In this document: in pieces, positions 24,513 to 33,730 of the stretch | Layout: the number at the start of each line of letters is the position of its first letter | How positions within the stretch are numbered: position 1 is the first letter of the stretch | Assembly (NCBI RefSeq): GCF_013404595.1 | Contig: NZ_JABVAX010000004.1 | Coordinates: forward strand, 124,001 to 188,000 | Source of the DNA: Jannaschia marina | GTDB lineage: Bacteria; Pseudomonadota; Alphaproteobacteria; Rhodobacterales; Rhodobacteraceae | Direction of reading: 5' to 3' | DNA: 64,000 nt | Translations under genes and position numbers: made by a program | The notes under the pieces: generated by a model | The model's database searches: none | Seen by the model: only the letters and a program-made list of their open reading frames with translations | What the model was told of the DNA's origin: nothing

Positions 24513-25496
24513 ATGACGTTCAAGGCACTTATGGTGGAGAAGACCGATGACGGGACGCAGGCGGCAGTCACGGACCTGACGCTCGAAGATCTGCCCGAGG
24601 GCGAGGTGACGGTCGCCGTCGAGTATTCGACGGTCAACTACAAGGACGGGCTCTGCATCGGACCGGGCGGCGGCCTCGTGCGCACCTACCCCCACGTGCC
24701 GGGCATCGATTTCGCCGGAACAGTCGAGACCTCCTCGGATGACCGCTACACCCCCGGCGACAAGGTGGTGCTGACCGGATGGCGCGTGGGTGAGGCGCAT
24801 TGGGGCGGCTACGCGCAGAAGGCGCGGGTCAAGGCCGACTGGCTCGTCCCGCTGCCCGAGGGGCTGACAACGCGGCAGGCGATGGCCGTTGGCACCGCGG
24901 GCTTCACGGCCATGCTGGCCGTGCAGGCGCTGGAAGATCAGGGGCTGACGGCCGGCCCGGTGCTGGTGACAGGCGCCGCGGGCGGCGTGGGCTCGGTCGC
25001 CGTGGCACTCCTGTCGGCCATGGGGCGCGAGGTGGCGGCCGTCACCGGGCGACCCGAGCAGGCCGACTACCTGACCGGGCTCGGCGCATCGCGGATCGTC
25101 CCGCGGGAGGATTTGAACGAGACGTTGAAACGCCCGCTCGAAAGCGAAACCTGGGGTGGCTGCGTCGACGCGGTGGGCGGGCCAATGCTGGCCCGCGTCC
25201 TCGGGCAGATGGAATACGGCGCGAGTGTAGCAGCCGTGGGTCTCGCCGGCGGCGCGGCGCTGCCGGCGACGGTCATTCCCTTCCTGCTGCGGGGCGTGAA
25301 CCTTCTGGGCATCGACAGCGTGATGCAGCCCTACGAGAACCGCGTGCGGGCCTGGGCGAAGCTGGCCGAGGTGCTGCCGATGGAGAAGCTCGAGGCGATG
25401 GTCGTGCCCGCCACGCTGGGCGACCTGCCGGGGCTCGGGGTCGACATCCTAAAGGGGCAGGTGCGGGGCCGCGTCGTCGTCGACGTGAACGGCTGA
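24513..25496 (+). CDS. acuI: Acryloyl-CoA reductase AcuI (MDR family)
   Basis: A 327-residue medium-chain reductase of the YhdH/AcuI group. The N-terminal FKALMVEKTDDGTQAAV, YSTVNYKDGLCI and VPGIDFAGTV are family marks, and GAAGGVGSVAVALLSAMG is the NADPH-binding Rossmann loop. No zinc ligands are present. AcuI reduces toxic acryloyl-CoA to propionyl-CoA and protects cells degrading DMSP or acrylate. AGAGGG precedes the ATG, 14 bases after dmdA. Last gene of the operon. Confidence 0.88.
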   Translation: MTFKALMVEKTDDGTQAAVTDLTLEDLPEGEVTVAVEYSTVNYKDGLCIGPGGGLVRTYPHVPGIDFAGTVETSSDDRYTPGDKVVLTGWRVGEAHWGGYAQKARVKADWLVPLPEGLTTRQAMAVGTAGFTAMLAVQALEDQGLTAGPVLVTGAAGGVGSVAVALLSAMGREVAAVTGRPEQADYLTGLGASRIVPREDLNETLKRPLESETWGGCVDAVGGPMLARVLGQMEYGASVAAVGLAGGAALPATVIPFLLRGVNLLGIDSVMQPYENRVRAWAKLAEVLPMEKLEAMVVPATLGDLPGLGVDILKGQVRGRVVVDVNG

Positions 25497-25562
25497 TCGC
25501 GGCAGGCGAGCGGGCCGGATTATCGGTTTGATTTCTCCGGGCCGTTCCGGCTCACTCCGGCC

Positions 25563-27680
25563 ATGACGAACGACCATGCGCCCGGCCCCGACCCTTCCAT
25601 CCGCCTCGGCGTCGACATTGGTGGCACCTTCACCGATGTCGTGCTGGAGGTCGGGGGCAGGCCTTATTTGACCAAGGTGCTCACGACCTACGCCGCGCCG
25701 GAAGACGCGATCGTCGAGGGGATGCGGCAGGTCTGCGCCAAGGCGCGGATCGCGCCGGACGAGATCGGGCAGATCATCCACGGCACCACGCTCGCCACGA
25801 ACGCCCTGATCGAGCGGCGGGGCGCGAAGACCGCGCTCATCACGACCGAGGGCTTTCGCGACGTGATCGAGATGCGGACCGAGAGCCGCTTCGAGCAATA
25901 CGACCTGAACCTCGAACTGCCCGAACCGCTCCTGCCGCGACAGCGCCGCTTCACGGTGCCGGGCCGCGTCGATGCGACGGGGGCGGTGCTCGTGCCGCTT
26001 GACCGGAGCGCGGTGGAGGCCGTGGTGGACCGCATCGCCGAGGGCGGCTTCGAGAGCGTCGCCGTGGGCCTCATCCATTCCTACCTGAACCCTGCCCAAG
26101 AGGACCTCGTGCGTGAAGTCCTGGCGGCGCGGCTGCCCGATGTGTCGGTCTCGATCTCCTCCGAGGTTTCACCGCAGATGCGCGAATACGAGCGCTTCAA
26201 CACCGTCGTCGCCAATGCCTACATCAAGCCGCTGATGGCCTCCTACCTCGGCCGGCTGGAGGCGCGGCTCGCGGAGGAGGGGGTGACCTGCCGCATCTTC
26301 CTGATGCACTCGGGCGGCGGCATCATCTCGATCGCGGATGCGGCGGCCTTCCCCGTGCGGCTGGTGGAGTCCGGCCCGGCGGGCGGGGCGGTCTTCGCGG
26401 CGCATGTGGCCGCGCGCCACGGCCTCGACCGGGTGCTGAGCTTCGACATGGGCGGGACGACGGCCAAGATCTGCCTCATCAAGGACCGGACGCCCAAGAC
26501 GAGCCGGGTCTTCGAGGTGGCGCGCAGCTATCGCTTCAAGAAGGGGTCGGGGATGCCGATCTCGATCCCGGTGATCGACATGGTGGAGATCGGGGCGGGC
26601 GGCGGCTCGCTCGCCCACGTGGATGCCCTCCGGCAGATCCGCGTCGGCCCCGAGAGCGCGGGATCGGAGCCCGGGCCGGCCGCCTATGGCCGCGGCGGGG
26701 CGCGGCCGGCGGTGACGGACGCGGACCTCGTGCTGGGCAAGCTCGACCCGGACGGCTTCGCAGGAGGCTCGATCACGCTCGACCCGGGCGCCGCCGAGGC
26801 GGCACTCCGCGCGGAGGTGGGCGAGACGCTCGGGATGGGCGCGCGGGAAGCTGCCTTCGGGGTGGCCGAGGTCGTGGACGAGAACATGGCCAATGCCGCC
26901 CGCGTCCACGCGGTCGAGAACGGCGAGGACCTGAGCGACTACACGATGATCGCCTTCGGCGGCGCGGCACCGCTCCACGCAGGGCGGCTTTGCGAGAAGC
27001 TCGGTATCGCCCGCTGCCTCGTGCCGCCGGGCGCGGGGGTGGGCTCCGCCATCGGGTTCCTGCGCGCGCCCTTCAGCTTCGAGGCGACGCGGTCGGTCTA
27101 CATGACGCTCTCGGCCTTCGACGCAGGCCTGATCGGCACGCTCCTCGAAGACCTGACGGCGGAGGCGACGGATTTCGTGCGCGGCTGCGATGCCGACAGC
27201 CCGATCGCGACCGAGGTGAAGGTCTACATGCGCTACGCGGGGCAGGGGTGGGAGATCCCAATCGCGCTCTCCCCCTCGGAGGTCGCGGCCCCCAAGGCGG
27301 AGACGTTCAAGACCCGTTTCGAGGCCGACTACGCCAGGCTGTTCGGACGCACGGTCGCGGGCCTCGACATCGAGATCACTGTCTGGGCCGTCAACGCGAC
27401 GACCCCGCCGGAGCCGGTTGCGCCGGTCACCGCCATTGACCCGGACGCGGCAGTTGCCGCCGAGATCGCGACGGCGCGCCCGATCTTCGACCCCGCCGTG
27501 GCCCGAACCGTCGACGCGGCGGTCCTCGCCCGCGACACCCTAACCGAGGGCACGTCTGTCGCCGGGCCCGCGGCGATCACCGAAGCAGAGACGACCATCA
27601 TCGTCCCGGCAAGTCGCACCGCGATCCGGCAGCCCGATGGCTGCATCGACCTCGTGGAGACCGAGGGAGGGACGTCATGA
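25563..27680 (+). CDS. hyuA: Hydantoinase/oxoprolinase subunit A
   Basis: A 705-residue ATP-dependent subunit with the actin-like phosphate loop GVDIGGTFTDVV at the N-terminus, HGTTLATNALIERRGA, the second ATPase element LSFDMGGTTAKICLI and GAGGGSLAHVD. The family comprises N-methylhydantoinases, 5-oxoprolinases and acetone or acetophenone carboxylase subunits, so the substrate is open. It overlaps hyuB as ATGA. No hydantoin transporter or racemase gene is adjacent to settle the substrate. Confidence 0.9.
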   Translation: MTNDHAPGPDPSIRLGVDIGGTFTDVVLEVGGRPYLTKVLTTYAAPEDAIVEGMRQVCAKARIAPDEIGQIIHGTTLATNALIERRGAKTALITTEGFRDVIEMRTESRFEQYDLNLELPEPLLPRQRRFTVPGRVDATGAVLVPLDRSAVEAVVDRIAEGGFESVAVGLIHSYLNPAQEDLVREVLAARLPDVSVSISSEVSPQMREYERFNTVVANAYIKPLMASYLGRLEARLAEEGVTCRIFLMHSGGGIISIADAAAFPVRLVESGPAGGAVFAAHVAARHGLDRVLSFDMGGTTAKICLIKDRTPKTSRVFEVARSYRFKKGSGMPISIPVIDMVEIGAGGGSLAHVDALRQIRVGPESAGSEPGPAAYGRGGARPAVTDADLVLGKLDPDGFAGGSITLDPGAAEAALRAEVGETLGMGAREAAFGVAEVVDENMANAARVHAVENGEDLSDYTMIAFGGAAPLHAGRLCEKLGIARCLVPPGAGVGSAIGFLRAPFSFEATRSVYMTLSAFDAGLIGTLLEDLTAEATDFVRGCDADSPIATEVKVYMRYAGQGWEIPIALSPSEVAAPKAETFKTRFEADYARLFGRTVAGLDIEITVWAVNATTPPEPVAPVTAIDPDAAVAAEIATARPIFDPAVARTVDAAVLARDTLTEGTSVAGPAAITEAETTIIVPASRTAIRQPDGCIDLVETEGGTS

Positions 27681-29362
27681 GCGAGGTCGCCCATCAGGTC
27701 ATGTGGAACCGCCTGATCTCGGTCGTCGAGGAACAGGCGCAGGCGCTCGTCCGCACCGCCTTCTCCACCTCCGTGCGCGAGGCGGGCGATCTCTCGGCCG
27801 GAGTCTATGACACCGGGGGCCGGATGCTGGCGCAGGCGGTGACCGGCACGCCGGGCCACGTCAACGCGATGGCCGACGCGGTCGCCCATTTCATCCGGCG
27901 CATCGGACGCGAGAACATCCACGACGGCGACGTCTACATCACCAACGACCCGTGGGAGGGGACGGGCCACCTGCATGACATCACCATGGTCACGCCGTCC
28001 TTTCACCGGGGCCGCCTCGTCGGGTTCTTCGCCTGCACGGCCCACGTGGTCGACATCGGCGGGCGCGGCTTCGGGGCCGACGCGCACAGCGTCTACGAGG
28101 AGGGGCTCTACATCCCGATCATGAAGTTCGCCGACCGGGGCCGGGTGGACGAGACGCTCCTGCGGATCGTCCGGGGCAACGTGCGCGAGCCTGATCAGAT
28201 CGTGGGCGATATCCACGCGCTGGCAAGCTGCAACGAGATCGGGCACCGGCGGCTCGTGGCGATGATGGAGGAGTTCGGTCTCGCGGACCTGGAGGGGATC
28301 GCGGCGTTCATCCTCGAGAACTCCCGCCGGGCGACGCTCGAACGCATCGCCGCCCTGCCGCAGAGCGCGGCGACGGGGGAGATGACGGTAGATGGCTTCG
28401 ACACGCCCATCACCCTGCGCGTCCGGGTGAGCGTTGAGGGCGACCGGATCGTCACCGACTTCGCGGGCACCTCGGGGGTGGACCCGAAAGGCATCAACTG
28501 CCCATTGGTCTATGCAAAGGCCTATGCCTGCTACGCGCTCAAGGTCGCCATCGCGCCCGAGATCCCGAACAACGCGGCCTCGCTCGCCCCCTTCGAGGTG
28601 ACGGCCCCCGAGGACACGATCGTCAACGCGCGGCACCCGGCCCCCGTCGCGCTGCGCCACATCGTCGGGCATTTCGTGCCGGACGCGGTCTACGATGCCT
28701 TCGACAAGATCCTGCCCGGCGTCGTTCCAGCCGAGGGGGCGGGGTGCCTCTGCAACTTCCAGGTCAGCCTGCGCCCCGTCACGGGCGGCACGGGCCGGCG
28801 GGCAGAGGTCCTGACGTTCAACTCGGGCGGCTCGGGTGCGCGGCCCGAACACGATGGCCTCAACGCGACGGCCTTTCCCTCCGGCGTGATGACCATGCCG
28901 ATCGAGGCGACGGAACATGCCGGGCCGGTCATCATCTGGCGCAAGGAGCTGCGCCCGGATTCGGGTGGCGCGGGCCGACGGCGCGGCGGGCTGGGGCAAT
29001 ACATGGAGGTCGGCGCGCGGACGGGGCACGAGTTCGACCTGCAGGCGATGTTCGACCGCGCCGACCACCCCGCCCGGGGGCGGCAGGGCGGCGCGAGCGG
29101 AGCCCCCACGACGATCGCGCGCGACGACGGGGCGGCGATGCGTCCGAAGGGCAAGCAGTTCGTGCCCGAGGGCCGCCGGGTGCGGATGGCCTTCCCGGGC
29201 GGCGCCGGCTACGGCGACCCCACCGAGCGGCCGCGCACCCTCGTCCTGCGCGATCTGGCGCGGGGGTATATCTCGGAGGCGGCCGCGGCCCGCGACTACG
29301 GGCTGAGGCCGGAGGAGATCGCCGCCGTCGCGGCCGCGGTGGCCCGCGGCGAGGAACCCTGA
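27677..29362 (+). CDS. hyuB: Hydantoinase/oxoprolinase subunit B
   Basis: A 561-residue catalytic partner of the preceding subunit. ISVVEEQAQALVRTAFSTSVREAGDLS, the metal-site region ITNDPWEGTGHLHDITMV and the glycine-rich GYGDPTERP near the C-terminus are characteristic of HyuB. Coupled to hyuA by a 4-base overlap; the two form a heteromeric enzyme. Confidence 0.9.
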   Translation: MSEVAHQVMWNRLISVVEEQAQALVRTAFSTSVREAGDLSAGVYDTGGRMLAQAVTGTPGHVNAMADAVAHFIRRIGRENIHDGDVYITNDPWEGTGHLHDITMVTPSFHRGRLVGFFACTAHVVDIGGRGFGADAHSVYEEGLYIPIMKFADRGRVDETLLRIVRGNVREPDQIVGDIHALASCNEIGHRRLVAMMEEFGLADLEGIAAFILENSRRATLERIAALPQSAATGEMTVDGFDTPITLRVRVSVEGDRIVTDFAGTSGVDPKGINCPLVYAKAYACYALKVAIAPEIPNNAASLAPFEVTAPEDTIVNARHPAPVALRHIVGHFVPDAVYDAFDKILPGVVPAEGAGCLCNFQVSLRPVTGGTGRRAEVLTFNSGGSGARPEHDGLNATAFPSGVMTMPIEATEHAGPVIIWRKELRPDSGGAGRRRGGLGQYMEVGARTGHEFDLQAMFDRADHPARGRQGGASGAPTTIARDDGAAMRPKGKQFVPEGRRVRMAFPGGAGYGDPTERPRTLVLRDLARGYISEAAAARDYGLRPEEIAAVAAAVARGEEP

Positions 29363-29419
29363 CCCCTTGCCCCCGCCGCGCGGGGCCTATGTGTCGGGGC
29401 AACACGGCGGGAGGGCGCG

Positions 29420-30805
29420 ATGAAACCGATCATACTCTGGCTGCGGCGGGACCTGCGGCTCAGCGACAATCCCGCGCTCGACTGGGCCGTGGGGCAGGGG
29501 CGGCCGGTCATCCCCGTCTACGTCCTCGATGAAGTGGTCGAGACCTGGGGCGCGGCCCCCGCCTGGCGGCTGGGCCTCGGCCTCGAGGTCTTTGCCGACG
29601 CGCTTGCCGAGGCCGGCTCGCGCCTCACCCTGCGGCGGGGCAAGGCGCTCGACGTGCTGCGCGCGCTGGTGGAGGAGACCGGGGCCGACACCGTCGTCTG
29701 GAACCGGCTCTACGTCGCTGACGAGCGCGCCCGCGACACCGAGGTGAAGGAAAAGCTGCGCGACGACGGGCTGACCGCGCGGTCCTTCCACGCCCATGTC
29801 CTCTTCGAGCCCTGGACGGTCGAGACCGGGTCGGGCGGCTTCTACAAGGTCTATACGCCGTTCTGGAAATCCGTTCGCGACCGGGAGGTGCCGGCGGCGC
29901 TCACGGCGCCGTCGAAGATCGAGGCCCCGGAGCATTGGCCCGAGAGCGACGCGCTGGACGACTGGGCGCTTGGCCGCGCGATGCGGCGGGGCGCGGCGGT
30001 CGTCGCAGACCACCTGCACGTCGGCGAGGCCGCGGCCCAGACCCGGCTCGGCACCTTCATCGCCCATCGCATCGACGCCTACGACGATGCCCGCGACATG
30101 CTGGCCGAGGATGGGACGAGCGGCCTGAGCGAAAACCTCACCTACGGCGAGATCAGCGCGCGCTCCTGCTGGCACGCCGGGCAGCGCGCCATGGCCGATG
30201 GCAAGAAGGGGGCCGAGACCTTCCTGAAGGAGATCGTCTGGCGGGATTTCGCCCATCATCTCGCCTACCACACGCCGGAGCTTCTGACCGAGAACTGGAA
30301 ATCGGAATGGGATGCCTTCCCCTGGCGCGGCGACGGGGAGCGGGCGGAGGCCTGGCGGCGGGGCATGACCGGGCTCGACGTGGTCGATGCGGCCATGCGC
30401 GAGGTCTACGTGACGGGGCGGATGCACAACCGCGCGCGGATGCTCGTGGGCAGCTACCTGACGAAGCACCTGATGACCGACTGGCAAGTCGGGCGCGACT
30501 GGTTTGCCGATGTTCTCGTGGATTGGGACCCGGCGTCGAACGCGATGGGCTGGCAATGGGTGGCGGGCTCCGGCCCCGATGCGAGCCCCTTCTTCCGCAT
30601 CTTCAACCCCGAGACCCAGGCCGGGAAGTTCGACCCCGAGGGGGCCTACCGCGACCGCTGGCTGGGCGACGAGAGCTTCTTCGCGGCCATCCCGAAGAGC
30701 TGGGACATGGACGCCGAAACCACCCGCCCCGAAGAGCCCATCGTCGGCCTCTCGGAAGGGCGGGAGCGCGCGCTTGCGGCCTACAAACAACGCGACGTAG
30801 GGTAA
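29420..30805 (+). CDS. phrB: Deoxyribodipyrimidine photolyase
   Basis: Light-driven repair of cyclobutane pyrimidine dimers. The 461-residue protein has an N-terminal antenna-binding domain (ILWLRRDLRLSDNPAL) and the FAD-binding catalytic domain (about residues 270-450). The latter includes FLKEIVWRDFAHHLAYH, GRMHNRARMLVGSYLTKHL, the electron-relay tryptophans in DWDPASNAMGWQWVAGSG and FFRIFNP. It resembles class I CPD photolyases; a cryptochrome or (6-4) photolyase is less likely. GGAGGG lies upstream of the ATG. Confidence 0.92.
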   Translation: MKPIILWLRRDLRLSDNPALDWAVGQGRPVIPVYVLDEVVETWGAAPAWRLGLGLEVFADALAEAGSRLTLRRGKALDVLRALVEETGADTVVWNRLYVADERARDTEVKEKLRDDGLTARSFHAHVLFEPWTVETGSGGFYKVYTPFWKSVRDREVPAALTAPSKIEAPEHWPESDALDDWALGRAMRRGAAVVADHLHVGEAAAQTRLGTFIAHRIDAYDDARDMLAEDGTSGLSENLTYGEISARSCWHAGQRAMADGKKGAETFLKEIVWRDFAHHLAYHTPELLTENWKSEWDAFPWRGDGERAEAWRRGMTGLDVVDAAMREVYVTGRMHNRARMLVGSYLTKHLMTDWQVGRDWFADVLVDWDPASNAMGWQWVAGSGPDASPFFRIFNPETQAGKFDPEGAYRDRWLGDESFFAAIPKSWDMDAETTRPEEPIVGLSEGRERALAAYKQRDVG

Positions 30806-30872
30806 AGCAGGCGTAAGGTCTTGCCTTGCGGCGCTTTCGGGTGATCTTCTCCCCCACAAGACCGGGGGGCCC

Positions 30873-32084
30873 ATGGACGCGATAACGACGACGGACGGAC
30901 AGCCGAACCTGCCGCGCTACTTCAAGCGGTGTTTCGCCATGGCGCAGGGCGCGCTCTCGGGCCGGCTCGATGTGGTGCTGGCCGACGGGCGCCGCTTCCG
31001 GCACGAGGGCAAGCTGCCCGGGCCGGTGGCCGAGATCCATTGCACCCGCGACGACGTCTTCACCCGCCTCGTGCGCGAGGGCGACATCGGTTTCATGGAG
31101 TCCTACATGGACGGCGACTGGACGACGCCCGACCTGCAGGCCGTCTTCGACTACATCAACAAGGAAGGCGACGTCCTGATCCAGAAATTCCCGGGCCTCG
31201 CCTGGGTGCAGGCCTACGAGAAGCTGCGCTTCTGGCTCCAGCGGAACACCAAGGCGCAGGCGAAGAAGAACATCTCGGCCCACTACGACCTCGGCAATGC
31301 GTTCTACGGGCTCTGGCTCGACGACACGATGACCTATTCCTCGGGGATCTTCGAGCCCGGGCAGCAAAGCCTCGAAGCCGCGCAGCACGCCAAGTACAAG
31401 TCCATTGTCGACCGCATGGGTGTCGCGGCCGGGGACCACGTGCTGGAGATCGGCTGCGGCTGGGGCGGCTTCGCGGAATATGCCGCGGGCGAGCGAGGGT
31501 TGCGCGTCACCTGCCTGACGCTCAGCCGAGAGCAGTTGAGCTACGCCGTGGAACGCATCGAAAAGGCAGGACTGTCCGATCTGGTCGAATTCAAGCTGCA
31601 GGATTATCGCGACGAGCGCGGCACCTATGACGGCATCGCCTCGATCGAGATGTTCGAGGCCGTGGGTCAGAAATACTGGCCGACCTACTTCGAGACGCTG
31701 CGCGACCGGTTGCGCCCCGGGCGTCAGGCGTCGCTGCAGATCATCACCGTTCCGAACGAGCGGTGGGAGACCTATTCCAACCAGGTCGATTTCATCCAGA
31801 AGTACATCTTCCCCGGCGGGATGCTGCCCGCGCCGAAGAAGCTCGACGAGCAACTGGCGCGCGCCGGGCTGGAGGATCGCGGCTCGATCACGCTCGCGAA
31901 GGACTACTCGATCACGCTGCGCCGCTGGTTCGACACCTTCAACGACCGCTGGAGCGAAGTGGCCGCACTCGGCTTCGACGAACGCTTCCGCAAGATGTGG
32001 AACCTCTATCTGACGGGCTGTGCCGGGGCCTTCGAATATGGCATGTGTGACGTGATTCAGATGACCGTCCGGAAGCCCGCCTGA
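30873..32084 (+). CDS. cfa: Cyclopropane-fatty-acyl-phospholipid synthase family methyltransferase
   Basis: A 403-residue SAM-dependent enzyme acting on unsaturated acyl chains of membrane phospholipids. It has NISAHYDLGNAFYGLWLD, MTYSSGIF, the SAM-binding loop VLEIGCGWGGFAEYAA and NERWETYSNQVDFIQKYIFPGG. Alphaproteobacterial homologues include true Cfa and related lipid methyltransferases (for example furan fatty-acid enzymes), so the exact product is uncertain. It shares TGATG with the trgA gene. Confidence 0.85.
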   Translation: MDAITTTDGQPNLPRYFKRCFAMAQGALSGRLDVVLADGRRFRHEGKLPGPVAEIHCTRDDVFTRLVREGDIGFMESYMDGDWTTPDLQAVFDYINKEGDVLIQKFPGLAWVQAYEKLRFWLQRNTKAQAKKNISAHYDLGNAFYGLWLDDTMTYSSGIFEPGQQSLEAAQHAKYKSIVDRMGVAAGDHVLEIGCGWGGFAEYAAGERGLRVTCLTLSREQLSYAVERIEKAGLSDLVEFKLQDYRDERGTYDGIASIEMFEAVGQKYWPTYFETLRDRLRPGRQASLQIITVPNERWETYSNQVDFIQKYIFPGGMLPAPKKLDEQLARAGLEDRGSITLAKDYSITLRRWFDTFNDRWSEVAALGFDERFRKMWNLYLTGCAGAFEYGMCDVIQMTVRKPA

Positions 32085-32545
32085 TGCCCACCCCCGCGAA
32101 ACTCGTTTCCGCCGTGCTCTTCGCCGCGCTGTGCTGGTTCGTCGCCGACTCCATCGTCCGCTACACGCTCGAGGAGGGTGTCGTCGTCGGCCCCTTCCGC
32201 GAGGTGCTGGCGGCGGGGGGGCTCGTCGTCGGCTGGCGCACGATCGGCACGGCCGCGACCGGGCCTGTGGGCCGGGGCAACACGATCCCGAACGTGATCA
32301 CCGCGGGCGTCGCGGCGGCCTTCATCCTGATGGTTCTGGCGCTTCTGATCCATTCGTTCGGCGTGATGATCGTCGAGTCGCTCAACGGCTCCTACAATTC
32401 GGTGGGCAAGGGAGCGTCGGCCTGGATGGGCTTTCTCATGAACGATGCCCGTACCATCGCGCATCCGGTGGTCCTGGGCCTGCTCTTCGGGGGCGGCGCG
32501 CTGATCGGCCTCGTCGCCGGCGTCGTCGGCCAGCGCACGACCTGA
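32084..32545 (+). CDS. TrgA family membrane protein
   Basis: A 153-residue protein with about four membrane segments opening PTPAKLVSAVLFAALCWF, as in TrgA proteins of Rhodobacteraceae, named from a Rhodobacter sphaeroides tellurite-resistance locus. Its biochemical role is unknown. Translation is coupled to cfa by a one-base stop/start overlap, hinting at a membrane-lipid link. Confidence 0.8.
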   Translation: MPTPAKLVSAVLFAALCWFVADSIVRYTLEEGVVVGPFREVLAAGGLVVGWRTIGTAATGPVGRGNTIPNVITAGVAAAFILMVLALLIHSFGVMIVESLNGSYNSVGKGASAWMGFLMNDARTIAHPVVLGLLFGGGALIGLVAGVVGQRTT

Positions 32546-32561
32546 GCATCCCAGCAACCCG

Positions 32562-33677
32562 ATGGCGCGGTATTTCCTCTTCGGCACCCTCATGTGGGAC
32601 GACCTGCTGCTCGACGTCGCGGGCGAGGACGTCGGCTGCCTGCGTGCGCGGCTCGACGGCTGGTCGGTGGAGCGGGCGGCGGCGGGCGACTGGCCCGTGC
32701 TGGTGCCGGGGGGCGCGGCCCGGGGCTACCTGACGGCCGACCTGTCCGAGGCCGCCCGGGCTCGGCTCGACTGGTACGAGGAGGCCTTCGGCTACGTTCC
32801 CGCAGACGTGACGGTCGAGGGACCCGAGGGCCCCGTCGCGGCCCGTGTCTACCGCGAGAGAGACGGGGCCGGCGGCAGCGGAACACCCTGGTCGCTGACC
32901 GACTGGATCGCCCGTCACGGCGCGCGGACGCGCCTTGCCGCGGCGGAGATCATGCGGGGAAGGGGCCGTGTCTCGACCGATGACATCCGGGCGCGGCGCA
33001 AGATCATACAGTCCCGCGCGCAGGCGGTCGTCGATGCACGGGCCTACCGCCGCCCGGCGACCAAGGGGGGCGAGCTCGGAGCGGCGGATGTGACCGTGGA
33101 GGCGCTGCGCCACCCCTATGACGGCTTCCACCGGGTCGAGGAATGGGTGATCGACCATCCGCGTTTCGACGGCGGCCGCTCCGGCCCGATCGACCGGGCG
33201 ATCAGCCATGTCGCCGATGCCGCGACCGTATTGCCCTACGATGCCGTTCGCGACCGCGTGCTGGTGGTCGAGCAGATCCGCGTCGGCGCACTGGCGAAGG
33301 GCGATCCGCAACCCTGGCTTCTGGAACCCATCGCCGGGCTCATCGACGCCGGCGAGAGCGCCGAGACGACGGCGCTGCGCGAGACGGAGGAGGAGGCCGG
33401 CGTGAAGATCGCCGCGCAAGACCTTCATTTCGTTGCGCGTTATTACCCGAGTCCCGGAGGTCTGGCGCAGGTGCTCCATTCCTATGTAGCGCTCTGCGAT
33501 CTGCCGGACGATCTGGCCCGCCTGCACGGCCTTGCCGAGGAGGGCGAGGACATCCGCGCGCATCTGCTGCGGCTCGACGACCTGCTGGCGATGATCCCAA
33601 CAGGCGAGGCCGCGAACGCGCCGCTGATCCTCTCCGCGCAATGGCTTGCGCTGCACCGCGGCGGGTTGCGCGGTTGA
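32562..33677 (+). CDS. Fusion of a GGCT-like domain and a Nudix (ADP-ribose pyrophosphatase-like) hydrolase
   Basis: A 371-residue two-domain protein. The N-terminal ~110 residues (YFLFGTLMWDDLL ... ARLDWYEEAFGYV) match the gamma-glutamylcyclotransferase/AIG2-like fold. The C-terminal part is a Nudix hydrolase of the NudF/TrgB type: the Nudix box GLIDAGESAETTALRETEEE ends in AGV (Gx5Ex7REUxEExGU intact), with YYPSPGGLAQVLHSYVA after it. In Rhodobacteraceae a Nudix protein called TrgB often accompanies TrgA, and here it follows the TrgA gene by 16 bases. Confidence 0.85.
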   Translation: MARYFLFGTLMWDDLLLDVAGEDVGCLRARLDGWSVERAAAGDWPVLVPGGAARGYLTADLSEAARARLDWYEEAFGYVPADVTVEGPEGPVAARVYRERDGAGGSGTPWSLTDWIARHGARTRLAAAEIMRGRGRVSTDDIRARRKIIQSRAQAVVDARAYRRPATKGGELGAADVTVEALRHPYDGFHRVEEWVIDHPRFDGGRSGPIDRAISHVADAATVLPYDAVRDRVLVVEQIRVGALAKGDPQPWLLEPIAGLIDAGESAETTALRETEEEAGVKIAAQDLHFVARYYPSPGGLAQVLHSYVALCDLPDDLARLHGLAEEGEDIRAHLLRLDDLLAMIPTGEAANAPLILSAQWLALHRGGLRG

Positions 33678-33730
33678 AGCGGCAAACCGGGCCGTCTAGG
33701 CAGGAGCGAGACTTGCGCCCGGAGGCCCCG

